NCBI GenBank assembly: GCA_037951105.1
Contig: JBAMJV010009349.1
Coordinates: 32,155-96,154 of the forward strand
DNA: 64,000 nt
From: Echinarachnius parma
Taxonomy: Eukaryota > Echinodermata > Echinoidea > Clypeasteroida > Echinarachniidae
Direction: 5' to 3'
The first letter of the stretch is position 1. Each line of letters starts with the position of its first letter. Below, piece after piece: positions 21,870 to 34,279 of this stretch. The position numbers were made by a program, and so were the translations under genes. The notes beneath the pieces are model-generated. The model worked only from the letters and a program-made list of their open reading frames with translations. It made no database searches and was not told the DNA's origin.

Positions 21870-24560
21870 ATTTCCTTGACTTAAACATATACTATCAACC
21901 TAGACAGTAGGAGTCCACCCGACCACATTTAGCGCGGAGAGCACCCCAAAAGACTGTTGAGCAACCATAATTGTTTATAGGTCCGTAGGACCACGTGAAT
22001 TTGATAGTACATTAGTAATTCGAGACCAACGTTTATAGCGTGACACGATTCAAATCATAATAAGTCATTCCTTTCAATCATTATGTCCTTGTGTCCTTGA
22101 TAACAACAAATTATTACAAAAAACAATTACAAACGGAAAGCAGTTGAGTAACCTTTGTCAAGTTTTTCATAATTATAAATATTAGTAATTCGAGAACAAC
22201 ATTTTCTAACTTAACATATTGTTTACGGGAGCCTGGTGGATCATGTATTACATCTATGGCGATTGTACCATTTAGTATGGGACAGGTTCGAGGTCTATTC
22301 ATGTTAATGTCCTTGACTTGAACATTTTGAGGTAAACAAATGCATCATAAAACTATCAACTCGAACAGTACGAGTCCATTCGACCCCCTCCCAAAGCCAG
22401 TAGGGTGTAAACAGTATTACACAGCACGAATTACATTCATCAGGCCAGTCGACTGAGCAATCTCTTGTCGGTTTCATAGATAGCACACAAGATAGTGTGG
22501 GTGCGACGGTTCATTAGTCATTCGAGACAAACATTTCTAGCATGACATTTAATGTCTAAGGAGCAAATACAATCCATTAACATGTCCTTGACTCGAACAT
22601 TCTGAGGTAAACAAATGCATCAGAAAACTATCAACTCGAACAGTACGAGTCCATTCGACCCCCTCCCCAAACCAGTAGGGTGTAAACAGTATTACACAGC
22701 ACGAATTACATTCATCAGGCCAGTCGACTGAGCAATCTCTTGTCGGTTTCATAGATAGCACACAAGATAGCGTGGGTGCGACGGATCATTAGTCATTCGA
22801 GACAAACATTAATTTCTAGCATGACATTCAAGGTCTAAGTAGCAAACACATTTCATGAACATGTTCTTGACTTGAACATTCTGAGGTCAACAAATGCATC
22901 ATAAAACTTTAAACCTGAATAGTAAGACCAGATTCGACCTCTTCCCAAGGTCAGCAGGGCCTGAACAGTACAAGAGCACGAATGACATTCATCAGGACAG
23001 TACTGCTGAACAAATTGTCAAATTGTACATATAATGATACATATAATCAAGTACATTTGACGGTGCATTACTTATTGGAGACATACATTTTAGCATGACA
23101 TTCGAATTCTGAGAAGCAAATCCATTTCATTAACAATATCCTTGACTCGAACATTTTGAGGTAAACAAATGCATCAGAAAACTATCAACCCGAACAGTAC
23201 GAGTCCATTCGACCCCCTCCCAAAGCCAGTAGGGTGTAAACAGTATTACACAGCACGAATTACATTCATCAGGCCAGTCGACTGAGCAATCTCTTGTCGG
23301 TGTCATAGATAGCACACAAGATAGCGTGGGTGCGACGGTTCATTAGTCATTCGGGACAAACATTTCTAGCATGACATTCAATGTCTAAGAATCAAATACA
23401 ATCCATTAACATGTCCTTGACTCGAACATTCTGAGGTCAACAAATGCATCATAAAACTTTAAACCTGAATAGTAAGAAAAGATTCGACCTCTTCCCAAGG
23501 TCAGCAGGGCCTGAACAGTACAAGAGCACGAATGACATTCATCAGGACAGTACTGCTGAACAAATTGTCAAATTGTACATATAATGATACATATAATCAA
23601 GTACATTTGACGGTGCATTACTTATTGGAGACATACATTTTAGCATGACATTCGAATTCTGAGAAGCAAATATTTTTAATAAAGACTTCCTTGACTTGAT
23701 AGTTTCATAAAACTATCAACCTGAACAGTACGAGTCCATTCGACCCCTTACCAAACTCAGCAGGATGTAAACAGGAAAACAGCACGAATTACATTCATCA
23801 GGACAGTTGACTGAGCAATCTTTAACTTGTCGGTTTCATTGATACACAAGAAAGCGTGGGTGCGACGGTACATTAATCATTCGAGACAAACATTTCCCAG
23901 CATGATATTCAATGCCTTAAGAGTAATTTCATTTTAATACCATGACCTCGACTTATCCATTAAAAAATAAAACATGCATCACAAATCTACCAACCTGAAT
24001 AGAGTCAATTCGACCACCTTCCCGAAGCAAGCAGGGTCCTGCAATAAAACAACACCAATATCAATCAGAAGGACAATCTTTGCCAAGTTGTTCATCCCGT
24101 GGGTTGGATACATTTCTAGCATAGCATTCAAGGGCTAAAAAGTAATATAATTTCATTGTTATGTCCTTGACGTGAACATTTCAAGCACAATGAAACAGTG
24201 AGAGTCAATTCGACCCTCTCCCCAATGTCAATGGGTCCTAAATAGTAAATTAGCACGAATGACATTTAGAAGGAAAGTTAATGTTGAGTAAACCTTTTGT
24301 CAAGGTGTTCGTGGGTGCATGTGAAGGTGCCCTATTAATTCGTTGTCCTTGACGTGAACATTTCACGCAAAGCAATATCAAATTGAGTAGTGAGAGTCAA
24401 TTCTACCCTCTTTCCAATATCAGCAGGGCCGAAAAAGTAGAACAGCACGAATGACATTCAGAAGAACAGTTGAGCAACCTTTTTGTTGTTAAGATACAAA
24501 AGATAACGTGGGTGCACGCGACGGTACTCTATTAATTCGCACCGAACATTCCAACTTGAC
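21870..24560. repeat. ~275-bp satellite array with higher-order A/B structure
   Basis: Units begin near 22310, 22585, 22863, 23140 and 23414, then degrade at 23688, 23943, 24164 and 24343; traces occur upstream from about 21873. Type A units share CAGTACGAGTCCATTCGACC and a GACTGAGCAATCTCTTGTCGG block. Type B units instead have GATTCGACCTCTTCCCAAGG and a TTGTACATATAATGATACA block. The order A-A-B-A-B shows that an AB dimer of about 553 bp was duplicated (22585-23139 and 23140-23690). A minus-strand frame of about 60 codons recurs in each A unit but looks incidental. Confidence 0.85.
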
Positions 24561-24767
24561 ATTCGGCGTCTAAATAGAACATCACTCTTTCTCGAGAATG
24601 TGTTCTGTTTTGGGAGCAATCAATCGCTTCTCGTAGGCAGAAAATAAACCGAAGGGCACGCACACGCCATTAAAAAGCCTCAACCTTTTAGAGATTACAG
24701 CAGCACCCTACAGAATATGCTTTTCTTGCTTCATCTGTTCATGAAGGCAAGACTCTAACGCGATTAA

Positions 24768-25256
24768 AGGGATCTAGTAACTTTGTTGACAAACACAAAA
24801 AGGGATGAGTGATTAATCAAATGTGTATTGGTGTGATCTTATACGTACACAAAGTAATGTGTACAACATGGGCGTCGATACTTACGTAATACCTATTCAT
24901 CAGGGGGGGATGAATGAATAGATCACCCCCCCCCCCCCTGATGAATGGGTATCAATGACAGATCGACGCCCATGGTGTACAACTTTCGAGTTGGATGTTT
25001 TTTGGCCGAGAAATGAGCAAAAATGCAAAGTGATACTCACTAACTCATTGCACTTACTTTGTATACGGCTTAAATTATCCCGTAGACAGTTTAACATCTG
25101 AACTTTTCAATCGTAAATATCTTTTGAACGAAATGAAAATTTGAAAAAACGAAACCTGTCCCGTGCTTTTATTGTTAATATGAATATGACAAGATGAGAG
25201 AAAACGCTAGAGTTCTAAGTAAATTTTGAGGATTTGGACAATGTTACTAAATCCCT
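24768..25256. mobile_element. TTAA-flanked non-autonomous element, family B
   Basis: The 489-bp element lies between TTAA at 24764-24767 and 25257-25260, with inverted ends AGGGATCTAGTAAC and the complement of AGGGATTTAGTAAC. A hairpin with a G/C core (24861-24980) is nested inside. It is related to the element at 27168-27510 and to partial copies at 16272-16397 and 62265-62397. Confidence 0.75.
24861..24980. repeat. Hairpin with a G-tract/C-tract core
   Basis: GTACAACATGGGCGTCGAT on the left pairs with ATCGACGCCCATGGTGTAC on the right. The inner CCTATTCATCAGGGGGGG pairs with CCCCCCTGATGAATGGG. The short centre carries more AT-rich sequence. It looks like a miniature inverted-repeat element inserted in the family B element. 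Confidence 0.7.
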
Positions 25257-25260
25257 TTAA

Positions 25261-26780
25261 TGAATGAAATAACAGAACAGGCTCAACCAGGAAATACGAC
25301 TCCGACATTTCCTAGGAATATTCTACTCGACTTCTTGTCATCTCGTCGGCTGGAAAAAGAAATTGTTAAAATTGAGACGGACTTCTTGCAATCCGAGACT
25401 ACAGTTGATAAAATTATCAGCGATGGCATCTAGCTCTTCGTGTTTGAATCCCAGGCGTTCACCCACGTTCCACTTTATCACTTAATCTTCCACTATTCTC
25501 CAAAGAACTTTATACTTTATTTAATTGCATTTTAATTCAGGCAGAATCTCCCGACAAAATAAAAGCCGCAGTATAAACCGCAAAACCACCTAAACCTGAG
25601 TTGGGGATTTTTAATTTTTTTGGGCGAGAAAAAAACGAAGAAAAAACAAAAATTCACAGTCAAGGATATAAATTTTACAAACGGAACATTAACGATCGTC
25701 ATGCGTGGGGGCGCTACACAGCGGGTCGTCATTTTGAACTAGGCTCGCTTGCGCGCACTGCATATAAACACTGAGCCAGGGTGTATTCCGCACCGTGCGC
25801 AAGTTATTCGCAAGATGGCACCACGCATATGTTTTACGAAGCCTACCCAAACCTTTAAAATGTCTGGTTATATTACAATACTATAAAGACAGTCGTTTTT
25901 AGTTCATGATTAAGTTGTTTTTGTTTTTTGTGGAAGGGGGAATTACAGTTAGTGTAACACGCATTACATAGTCTAAGAGCAGCGGGGATTATTATATTAT
26001 TATTGTATTGTTTTGTTGTGGTTCGTCAGATGGCGGGACGTATGCTTACAGGTGCAAAAGGGACACAGAGGCTTTAATACTTGCATTGCAATAATGATGG
26101 TTCATCTAATGAAATACACGATCGAATGATTAATCTTTTTTTTCTTTCTTATGTAAAGCATACACGATCATATGCGATAACGCCAAGATGCCACAGGCAA
26201 GCAATAATATCGCATGCAAACAGTTAGAAATGTGGCGTTAGGTGATGATTATACAGCGTGTTTGCATGCACTTAACTAGAAGGCCGACAAAGTCAGCATA
26301 CCCACGCCTCCCATTAGCCCTGTTCTACCCCTTCGTCGGCTTGCGGCGCGGCAGCCCCATGGCGAGGCAGTGTACAAAATTATTGACAATGAGACTGCAC
26401 ACTGTTTTACTTTTGTATAATCAATCCATTTTCCCCTATTTTCCTGATTCTAACCAGTCTAGATGTATTCAATATGTAAAAATGAACATCTGTTCATCTT
26501 CACATTAGTGTCGGGTCAATAATAATTATTAAATAAATAAATGTATTTTTCGGAAACTTACCAATTTCTTGGCGCTTCAAAGTTCAGATCAGCGTGTTGC
26601 AATTCAATTCCGTTCCGTATTAATTAACCCGGAATCGAAAGTACCGTACCATAACATATGGTACCGTGCGCGCGATCGCGATGCACACCTGGACTAAACT
26701 TGTTAGTTGCTGCTCGATTGGATTCAGCGAGGTTACCGTACCGCGCCTATAACGTGCAGATATTATTTAGGCACACACGT
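25261..26780. other. Intergenic DNA with one dispersed ~110-bp repeat
   Basis: No gene recognised. 25735-25850 resembles 49280-49385 in front of the LRR gene; the shared landmarks are TGCGCGCACTGC-like sequence, CGCACCGTGCGCAA and CGCAAGATGGCACC. The rest is unstructured. Confidence 0.55.
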
Positions 26781-26789
26781 GCATTAAAT

Positions 26790-27060
26790 ACATACTCAAA
26801 CTTCAAGGTTCCACAGAATTTGCAGGGGTCAACCAATCATCACCAAAATCTAATCGATTCTTCCATGTCACTATCCAAACATTCCCTGAAAATTTGGTGC
26901 AAATCCGTTCACCCGTTCTCTAGTTATCTTGTACACAAACAAAAAAAAAAAAAAAAAAAAAAAACAGACAAACAAACAAACAAACAAACAAACAAACAAA
27001 CAAACAAACAAACATACGGAACCCTTTACATAACCCCCTGCCGATTTCATCGGCGTGGGT
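26790..27060 (+). repeat. Retroelement-like 3' tail with A-tract and (CAAA)n
   Basis: The motif TTTGGTGCAAATCCGTTCAC followed by a GTTCTCTAGTTATCTTGTACAC stretch, an A-tract (26942-26964) and (CAAA)n (about 26970-27012) resembles the conserved 3' end of widespread non-LTR elements in invertebrates. No coding part is attached here. I rely on motif memory, so the family is uncertain. Confidence 0.4.
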
Positions 27061-27167
27061 AATAATGTGATTATTGACTCCAGATTAGAATGGCAATAAG
27101 CTGTATAAGAAAGCGACGAGTCGCGTCACCCACGCACTTGGACAAGTTCACTAAACTTCACACTTAA

Positions 27168-27510
27168 AGGGATCTAGTTACATATTTTGAAAATCCACAA
27201 AATGTACTCAAAACTCACGCAGTTCTCACGAAACCTAAAACAATTGACAGGTTTGAGTTTTCCACATTTCTCTTCCGGTCTAATTCAAGTGGTCTGATAT
27301 AAATTTCTCCCTGGGAGACTTTAAACTGTGTTCAATATTAGTGTAATGATTAACTTAGCAAATGTCACTTTGCATATTATGACATTAATTTTCTCATGGG
27401 ATTCTATAACGCATTCTCTCAGTGGACATAACCGATTACAGAAATATAAAGGTACATCTTATCAACCCTTCTTCCGTTTGTGCACGTGTCAACAAAGTTA
27501 CTAGATCCCT
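27168..27510. mobile_element. TTAA-flanked non-autonomous element, family B, short copy
   Basis: The 343-bp element lies between TTAA at 27164-27167 and 27511-27514. The ends AGGGATCTAGTTAC and the complement of AGGGATCTAGTAAC match family B at 24768. No coding frame. Confidence 0.75.
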
Positions 27511-27514
27511 TTAA

Positions 27515-28370
27515 TGCACATGTGTATGTGGTATATTATTTCAATGAGAGGTGTGTGTAGGAAGGCTGGTCTAGTTATACATGCACTCCATTACAGTTTA
27601 GCTAAGGTCAAACAGCACAGGAGAGAATTCACATTAGCTTAATGCCGTTATAGCACCTCATTAACTCCACACAGTATGTACATACTAATCACGTGGTGGA
27701 TTTTGGTTCCATGGAAGGTGTGTTGTAGAGTTCAGTCAAGTTTGAAGGCGGGGGGGGGGGGGGGGGAGGGGGGGGGGGGTCATAATTATGGACACAACGT
27801 GTAATTTAATGAAATGTCTTATGTACAAACTTTGTGTATTGTATCCCCATTGCATCAGTATTTCCACTGAAGGAGGAAGAGGGTGGATTTGGGGTAATTA
27901 TCATTGATGTGTTTTCAAAATTGTTCATGATTTTTATACATGCAAGTTTCAAACATTTGTTTACAAAATAATACCCTGTACTACACAAATACGAATATAA
28001 AATTTACATGAACAAAGGTATACAAGTATACGTGACTGATTATTGACTATATAAAACGCTATAGACATGATAGGGTCCGCCATCATAGGCGATTGTCTGT
28101 AGTTATGCCAGCACTCCAAGTGACCTCTATTGATTCTTGCAAAGTACATGGGATGCCAACATGAATTATGATAGATCGAACTAGGTGAAGGTGATGTAAA
28201 ATCCATGTTGACAGATTGCCTGTAAAATAATGATGTGGTGACCGATTTTTTGGCCGAGTTTCCTCTCTAGTCTCTATAATTATAGTTACTCTATGGCCTA
28301 TACACTATATTTTGTGTAATAGCCAACTGCGCACTGGAGCAGCGTCGTTTGAAACTCGCTTCACCATAAA
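27515..28370. other. Intergenic DNA with a long G-tract
   Basis: A G-run with one A interruption lies at about 27750-27779. Two overlapping minus-strand frames of 60-81 codons at 27806-28206 show no family features. Nothing else recognised. Confidence 0.5.
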
Positions 28371-28688
28371 GACCCGGGGGGGGGGGGGGGGGTGTTTCAC
28401 AAGATCCTAAGTTGAACTTAACTCTAAGTTGGACTTAAAAAGTACGGTAAGCAATTTGTAGCCTTCAAATAAAATATATTCAAAAGCAAAAATGCAACTA
28501 TTCTAGACTTTTCATAAATCTTACATGAAATCTCCTTGATAACAGAAAAATATTAACAAATTTGAAACATCATTATTTTTATATTTTGTTTTCAAAGAAA
28601 CTAATGGCTTTCCATATTTTTTAAGTCCAACTTAGAGTTAAGTTCAACTTGGGATCTTTGTGAAACACCCCCCCCCCCCCCCCCGGTC
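28371..28688. mobile_element. Inverted-repeat element with G-tract ends
   Basis: Arms 28371-28442 and 28618-28688 are complementary. Both carry a G- or C-tract, GTGTTTCACAAAGATC-like sequence and AAGTTGAACTTAACTC, then AAGTCCAACTT. The ~175-bp centre is AT-rich. A diverged copy without perfect arms is at 52173-52450. It is a miniature inverted-repeat element; target duplication is unclear. Confidence 0.75.
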
Positions 28689-29194
28689 ACAATGAAACCC
28701 GATAATTATGATTTTTCTGTACAAAATGTACATTTTCTGTCGTGGTTGAATTTCGTATGAAATGAGTATTGTCGTGAAAGTGGAAGTGAAATTGAAATGT
28801 TAGATGAGCATTTCACGACAAGAACAGACAGAGAAGTCTGTAAATGTCGTGGTGATGTCGCAGGTCTATCGTAAAGACACCTGCACACGTACGACTCTCC
28901 TTCACAACTGACAAGCGACACACCTCCCATTTTCTAATTTATTTAGAAATCCTTCATACCTGCCTGCTTACATGTATATTCATAGCTGCAACAGATTATT
29001 CATGATATACATGTGGCTGAAATGGATAATCCACCGTACACACATCTTGCTTGCTGGGGATTCAGAAATACATGTTAATAATTTATTAACCACTTGCATA
29101 CGGGAACCTGGTGGGTTATGTAAAACATCTATGGAGCTATTAGAATCTCGGAGGGAACGGATTCAAACACTCAAGACCGATTTGTATCAAAGTG
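28689..29194. other. Intergenic DNA with a short dispersed motif
   Basis: The stretch near 29085-29150 (GCATACGGGAACCTGGTGGG, then an ACATCTATGGAG block) recurs in diverged form near 22212 and, in the other orientation, near 32384 and 61716. No gene recognised. Confidence 0.45.
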
Positions 29195-29198
29195 TTAA

Positions 29199-29641
29199 AG
29201 GCATATATGCGTGGGTTATTAGACGCGTGGATCCATCTTGCGCCCTTTTACGCACGGTACGTAATCCCCATTGGCTCAGTTATAAGTAGCGATCGCAAAC
29301 TGTCCCGCTTCCGAATACCCGAGTCAAAAATACATTAAAAATAGTCGCGTTCGGAATGTTTGTACTAGTCGAATGGAGACCCATCAGAGATGTTTACGAG
29401 CAAAAATATCACGTAACACGCTTAACCGCAACCTACTTCAAAGTGCCGCCGTTTGATGGCTAGGTGACAGCGTGAGAAATTTGTTTGCTGCATGCAATTT
29501 CATAAGAAGGCCTTTGTTCAGATATTTCGAAGCACCTCTCTTCGATCGATCCAACATATATCTTGAGTTTACCTCGAGAGATTACGTTGGTGTCGAGTTG
29601 GAATTTGCTGACTACCCTTTATAACCCACGCATATATGCCT
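29199..29641. mobile_element. TTAA-flanked element with perfect 21-bp ends, family D
   Basis: The 443-bp element lies between TTAA at 29195-29198 and 29642-29645. Its terminal inverted repeats, starting AGGCATATATGCGTGGG, match exactly over 21 bp. The interior has no transposase. Confidence 0.8.
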
Positions 29642-29689
29642 TTAAACCTAAAGACTCCCACTCACGCACACCCGAGCTCCAACGGCAAT

Positions 29690-31240
29690 AACCAGTTTAT
29701 GTTCCTACTACAGTCCTGAATGTATGATTGTTATTCACTTCACTCCAGTATATCTACCCGTTTTGATTTCTCGACTCCTTTAGTATTTTTCTTACTACCT
29801 TTAAAATGTCTAAATATGCATAGTTGTAATTTAATCTGTATAGTTACGTTTGCTTTACATTCATGTAGGTATATATAGACCCTCAACTGCCTTCAACTCT
29901 TGTTTGAAGTCGGCCATATTCCCCTTGAAGGTACAATAGAACGTAGTCATTATCTAGATTGATTATTGTAACTCATATTCAGCTATTTATGTTCATACAA
30001 AAATCCTAAATAATATGATTGTTATACGACCTCCTACCTGTGAAGGGATAGTTGAGTTTTGGTCAACATGGTCAAACTGAATTTTGGTAACCCAAACCTG
30101 CACCATAACATTACAAAATAACAGTTAAAACTCCACCATGCTCGAAAAGTATACAGAATTACAAACGACTAAGTAAAAAGCCTGTTATCATTAAAACAGA
30201 GCCGTTAAACACAAGAGGGCGCTCTCTAAAAAACGCATTGATTTCAACCATTTTGTACTAAAAAAGTGTGCTTGTGATGTTTTGTTAAAATAATGATTAG
30301 ATAGAGAGATCATCAACAACTATTTAAAAACCTCTTTTGTACATTTTTTCCAAAAAAAGTGTAAGAATTTATTTTGTTTGGTCTTATATCATCAAATAAA
30401 ATAATGTGGGATCTTACATTTATTCCGATCGGATATGTTTATTGATAGTTTTTAGCTGTTTCGGAACCGATTTTGATCAAATAAAGTTATTCTGTCATTA
30501 ATATTGAATGCTCTTTCAAATTCGACACTCAGTGTTTCATTACCTCTCACACAAAACAATTCTTGAAGCGCCCTCTATACCAACACTCAACATTATTTCT
30601 TTAATATGCCTACGTTATCTAAACCGTATAAATTTGCTTTAACACATAAAGTAGATCCTCATTTAGCTGCTCCTTCAACTCTTGTTGGAAGTCGGTCATA
30701 CCCCCATCGAATAGATCTTCATAATGAAGATTTATCATATGAACTGATATTCTGCTATTTATGTTCGTACCATAATCTTCCATTTGTTATTGTTATAAAT
30801 TTCACTCCAGTATCGAAACGCTTTGCATTCTAGCCTCCTTCGACCCTTAATATGCGTAATTTGTAATCTAAAACCGTACAAATTTACTCTAGCTGCTTAT
30901 GGCTGCTCCTTCAACTCTTGATTGAAATCGGTCATATTCCCTCGAAGGTCTAATAGATCTTCATAATGTAGATTTATTATGTTAACTGATATTCTGCTGA
31001 CATCTATATGTTAATATCATAATCCTACATTTATGATTGCTATAATATGTTTCGCTCCTGACCAGTATCACAACGCTTTGCATTCTAGCCTCCTTCGACC
31101 CTTAATAAATTATGCGTCTTTGCAACCTAAAACCGTTCAAATTTGCTTTAAACTCATGTAAGTCGATACTCTAGCTGCTTATAGCTGCTCCTTCAACTCT
31201 TGTTTGAAGTCGGTCATATTCCACTCGAAGCCAGGTATAG
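29690..31240. repeat. ~250-bp satellite interrupted by a family A element
   Basis: Units share CTCCTTCAACTCTTG, GAAGTCGGTCATATTCC, TAGATCTTCATAATG and CACTCCAGTATC landmarks, with copies around 29700-30040, 30605-30850, 30855-31110 and 31110-31240. The family A element (30044-30600) lies inside the array, so the satellite is older than that insertion. Confidence 0.75.
30044..30600 (+). mobile_element. TTAA-type element, family A, inside a satellite
   Basis: The sequence follows the complement of 13153-13686 from AGGGATAGTTGAGTTTTGG to GCGCCCTCTATACCAACACT. TTAA is present at the right edge (30601-30604); the left edge reads TGTGA and appears mutated. Divergence is clearly greater than between the two arms of younger elements in this window. 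Confidence 0.7.
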
Positions 31241-31308
31241 CATTGCGTGCAAAGATACTAAGAATAAAACTTACCATATTCAAACGGACGTAACGTGTTT
31301 GCCATTAA

Positions 31309-31994
31309 CCCTAATAAGGCCGGGGGGCATTATGGCCCCCCGCTCCGCGATTTTTGTATTGCTCCAGAACGCATAAAGATGACGCCCCGCTGCTTGGTGA
31401 CTTTTTTCTTTTGGGTCTTGCGCATCTTTCAAAACAATTTTTTTGAAAATCGGACCTACCGTTATGAAGTCACGTGACCTTTTGTCTATGCATGTCAGCC
31501 CGAAAATCGCTCAATTTCGTGATTTGTGTACAAAACATATGGAAATATCAGTTTTCGTAAAAGAGATATATCATTGGTTATTTGGTCTTGTTAACATTTT
31601 AGGTGTTTGTTTTGGTGTTCAAAATAGTTGAATTATAGTTAGAAATAAAATGAACAACAAAAACAATCAAATACATAAGTTAAAAAAACAAAGAAATACA
31701 TAAGAAATTATAAAAACAATAGAAAACATAAGGAAGAACTTGGCTCTTCCAAAAAAATTTGTTGTATTATTATTCCAAATAGTCTAAAGAACATATGTAG
31801 TGAAAACCAATGTTTAATTATGAAGAATATATGATTTATGGGTAAAAGTATGAATTGTATGACTTTATTTGCATAAATTACCATAAATATGCAAATTAAT
31901 GAATTTTTGAGGGAAAAAAAAGATTTACCATTGTATTCTATACACTTCACTTCACGGCCGTAGCAAGAACTGAAATAGCCCGGCCTTTTTAGGG
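31309..31994. mobile_element. Inverted-repeat element with CCCTAA-type ends
   Basis: The left end TTAACCCTAATAAGGCCGG (from 31305) pairs with the right end CCGGCCTTTTTAGGGTTGA (to about 31997). The flanks are TTAA on the left and TTGA on the right, which may be a mutated TTAA duplication. A GGGGGGCATTATGGCCCCCC palindrome lies just inside the left end. No transposase frame. Confidence 0.6.
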
Positions 31995-31997
31995 TTG

Positions 31998-32641
31998 AGA
32001 GACATTTTCAACGAAAAAATACTGAGCAATTTGAAGGAAAATTTAGGTAGCAAATAAGTATGCCCCCTGATTATGTTCCATCTCCCGGACTCCCGCCAGA
32101 ACCCCTTATATTCTTGCAAAATGTCTGTCTACGCTCCTATTGAACGCATCAATAAGAGGACATATAATATGTAAGGATTCACTGCATATCAGTAAAGAAA
32201 TACTTATTAATAAATTGTCCCAAATTCAATAATGAAATCAAATGTTTGTACTACAATATACATTAACGCATTGTAATTTTAATATATGTAATGTCTAATA
32301 CTAAGTACACATTAATCTTTTAACATATATGATTATAGCGAACTAGTTATTTTCTTATTTAATTCCAACTAAACTAGATTTGGAAATCTCCATAGAGTTA
32401 GTGCAGGACCAACCAGGTTCCCGTAAGCAATGGGTTAAATGGAATTACACACATTACCTTATAATCGTGATGTCCTCTCGAGTCAGCTACCACGATTGAT
32501 GATGATATCGAAACCTTATCCAGCAGAACAAGTATAACTGTTTACCTGGAAACAGTATAAACGAGGAAAAGTGAGTGTAAGTAACTCGATTCTAAAGAAG
32601 GAAAAAACGTCCCCACACCGACCGACGGTCGGATAATTGAA
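31998..32641. other. Intergenic DNA, nothing recognised
   Basis: AT-rich sequence. Near 32384-32440 there is a diverged copy of the CCAGGTTCCCGTA motif also found near 22212, 29100 and 61716. Confidence 0.45.
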
Positions 32642-32806
32642 TTCGAATCATGTGAAATATGTCAAGCTTAATATTTCTTCCAGTTGGTCAGTTATGAGAA
32701 AAACATATTTGTATTTGAATAAGACAAAACTAAGGAGGTGAGCAATTGAAACATTAATTATTGAACCGTTGACCTCTTTGCTTACAAATAAAGCACGATT
32801 GCAATC
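32642..32806 (+). repeat. Left direct repeat next to the foldback element
   Basis: The segment from TTCGAATCATGTGAAATATG to AAGCACGATTGCAATC matches 34280-34433 in the same orientation with moderate divergence; shared blocks include CTTCCAGTTGGTCAGTT and TTGAAACATTAAT. It abuts the foldback arm directly. Confidence 0.75.
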
Positions 32807-34239
32807 TAAACCCCTCAAAAAAAGTTCGGAAACTCAAGTTTGATCGATCATATCTCTCGTATTTTTTAATAAGAATACTCGAAATCGGTGTCACAATAAA
32901 GCCTCATTATATACCTTTCAAACGGTGCATTATGTGTAGTGATTATGCAATTGGGGCGATAGCAGTAGCCCAGAGAATAGGGGGAGGCAGGAAGTGAAAT
33001 CTCGCAAAATGGCCCCAATGCATTCAATTTACGAGTGCATGACTGTGTTGATCAGTTTTCTAAAGGTTAACATTCTATTGAATACTGCCACCCTTTCCAT
33101 TCATCAAAATTGTTGAATTGGATACCATTTTAATGGAAATTATCTCTTCATTACGATGGCATATTAATCGTAAGGATTATGCAAATGGGGTGTGTGCAGC
33201 GAACCGGAATATGGAGATGGGTCGAGTGTGAAATCAGACAAAAAGATATGGAGTTGACAAAAAATCAGAGCGTTGCATTTTTTTCGAGCTTTTGGGAGGA
33301 TTTTTTAGCATTTCAAATAAAATATTCATGATCAAATATGATATCAACGGAAAGCCCAAAAACTCTTCTGTATGAAAATGTGAAATTTATAATGATTTTT
33401 GTAAAGGGCGGCTGCAGGGAGATGAATGGGAGGGAGCCTCAAAAGTGACCCATTTTTTTAACGCTCTGATTTCAAGGCACTATTCATGCGTTTTCAATTG
33501 AATTCCTCTCATGCATGGCCAACTCATTCAAGTCGCATTACATCCTCTACACAATGGTATACAGATACCGACACCAAATCAGAGCGTTTTGAAATGGGTC
33601 ACTTTTGAGGCTCCCCCACATTCATCTCCCTGCAGCCGCCCTTTACAAAAATCATTATAAATGTCACATTTTCATACAGAAGAGTTGTTGGGCTTTCCGT
33701 TGATATCAATTTAAATCATGAATATTTTATTTGAAATGCTAAAAAATCCTCCCAAAAGCTCGAAAAAAATGCTGCGCTCTGATTTTTTGTCAACTCCATA
33801 TCTTTTTGTCTGATTTCACACTCGACCCATCTCCATATTCCGGTTCGCTGCACACACCCCATTTGCATAATCCTTACGATTAATATGCCATCGTAATGAA
33901 GAGATAATTTCCATTAAAATGGTATCCAATTCAACAATTTTGATGAATGGAAAGGGTGGCAGCATTCAATAGAATGTTAACCTTTAGAAAACTGGTCAAC
34001 ACAGTCTTGCACTCGTAAATTGAATGCATTGGGGCCATTTTGCGAGATTTCACTTCCTGCCTCCCCCTATTCTCTGGGCTACTGCAATCGCCCCAATTGC
34101 ATAATCACTACACATAATGCATCGTTTGAAAGGTATACAATGAGGCTTTATTGTGACACCGATTTCGAGTATTCTTATTAAAAAATACGAGAGATATGAT
34201 CGATGAAACTTGAGTTTCCGAACTTTTTTGAGGGGTTTA
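32807..34239. mobile_element. Giant foldback element, ~665-bp arms and 103-bp loop
   Basis: The left arm 32807-33472 and right arm 33576-34239 are complementary over essentially their full length with only scattered differences. The ends read TAAACCCCTCAAAA and TTTTTTGAGGGGTTTA. The loop is 103 bp and does not self-pair further. No coding frame beyond about 87 codons is present and none has a recognised domain. Foldback elements with such long arms are known in animals; the lack of a clear target duplication leaves the class open. Confidence 0.9.
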
Positions 34240-34279
34240 TATAACTGGTTATTGAATTCGATTACAAAGAAAAAAGCCG

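Noticed and set aside
22304..23315. Recurring ~60-codon minus frame in the satellite
   Set aside because: It occurs only in type A monomers and tracks DNA identity; no sign of codon-level selection.
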